From: Nocardioides sp.
GTDB taxonomy: Bacteria; Actinomycetota; Actinomycetes; Propionibacteriales; Nocardioidaceae
Length of the DNA stretch: 64,000 bases
NCBI RefSeq assembly: GCF_030149505.1
Contig: NZ_JASBRN010000045.1
Location: 298,042-362,041, forward strand
Direction: 5' to 3'
Shown: positions 63,861 to 64,000 of the stretch, piece after piece
Position numbering within the stretch: the first letter of the stretch is position 1
Layout: every line of letters starts with the position of its first letter
Made by a program: the position numbers and the translations under genes
The notes under the pieces: model-generated
Told to the model about the DNA's origin: nothing
The model's input: the letters and a program-made list of their open reading frames with translations, nothing else
Database searches by the model: none

Positions 63861-64000
63861 GCTCTTGTGACTGATGTGTGGGTCATGTTCGGCCTGGGAG
63901 TGTGGGTCGGTGTCCGCCGAGGGTGAGCATGAGCAGCGCGATGAGGGCGTCGGGGTCTTTGAAGCCGAAGGCCATGCGGGTGCGGAGTCGGATCTTGGTG
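63861..64000 (-). mobile_element. ISL3-family insertion sequence, end only
   Basis: The segment contains the 3' end of a transposase and, at its left edge, GGCTCTTGTGACTGATG, which looks like the terminal repeat of an ISL3 element. The rest lies beyond the window. Confidence 0.65.
63883..64000 (-). CDS. ISL3-family transposase, C-terminal end
   Basis: Partial frame read from the right edge to a TGA at 63883. The translation includes RMAFGFKDPDALIALLMLT and ends GGHRPTLPGRT, which is the conserved C-terminus of actinobacterial ISL3 transposases. The start is outside the window, so I cannot tell whether it is intact. Confidence 0.75.
   Translation of the reverse strand, partial: TKIRLRTRMAFGFKDPDALIALLMLTLGGHRPTLPGRT

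Overview
The window is very GC-rich actinobacterial chromosome. I infer a Nocardioidaceae-type organism (Nocardioides or a close relative) from gene content, the many GTG starts, leaderless promoters and dispersed short intergenic repeats; no rRNA or other taxonomic marker is present, so the genus is an inference. I found no tRNA, rRNA, CRISPR array or phage. One IS fragment of ISL3 type enters at the right edge.

Layout. 1-13.1 kb: 3' part of aconitase; an ECF sigma factor operon with a membrane partner, a thiamine-binding protein and a DUF3105 protein; an M3 peptidase; a YjbQ protein; a small unknown gene behind a perfect LexA (SOS) box; a Nudix hydrolase; an SMP-30-like protein; dxs; and a lipoprotein with a zinc-protease motif. 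13.2-25.4 kb: a lipid block with fadB-fadA, a PAC2 protein plus two tandem TesB thioesterases, an M23/FG-GAP secreted protein, and a maoC-fabG4 / fadA2 divergent locus with a nearby TetR regulator. 25.5-41.8 kb: ATP-dependent ligase (LigB type), enoyl-CoA hydratase, a molybdopterin oxidoreductase, an AlkA-type glycosylase, an SCP2 protein, a phospholipase D-like enzyme, secreted beta-helix and kelch-like proteins, uvrB, an ion channel and an MFS transporter. 41.8-44.5 kb: a four-gene, fully coupled cassette that looks like type VII secretion substrates. 45-51.7 kb: a five-gene operon combining a cellulose-synthase-like glycosyltransferase, a GH26-OpgC fusion and a complete partner-switching module (SpoIIE phosphatase, STAS protein, HATPase), with a response regulator divergent from it. 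53.3-63.8 kb: a sterol-catabolism region with KstR, ferredoxin reductase, ferredoxin, two short-chain dehydrogenases, a FadE34-type double acyl-CoA dehydrogenase and an unexplained glycosyltransferase/methyltransferase cluster.

How the parts fit. Many genes serve acyl-CoA and sterol side-chain breakdown. The KstR regulator and one-mismatch or perfect copies of the published KstR operator (TnnAACnnGTTnnA) occur in the same window, in front of the ferredoxin reductase operon, the glycosyltransferase cluster, fadE34 and the enoyl-CoA hydratase/molybdopterin enzyme pair. The partner-switching operon suggests that exopolysaccharide synthesis is controlled by protein phosphorylation and not through a PilZ domain. 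Eleven genes have a TAnnnT -10 box 6 or 7 nt before the start codon, which indicates leaderless transcription and fixes their starts. Two families of intergenic repeats with a 22-nt period mark the ends of genes at four places.
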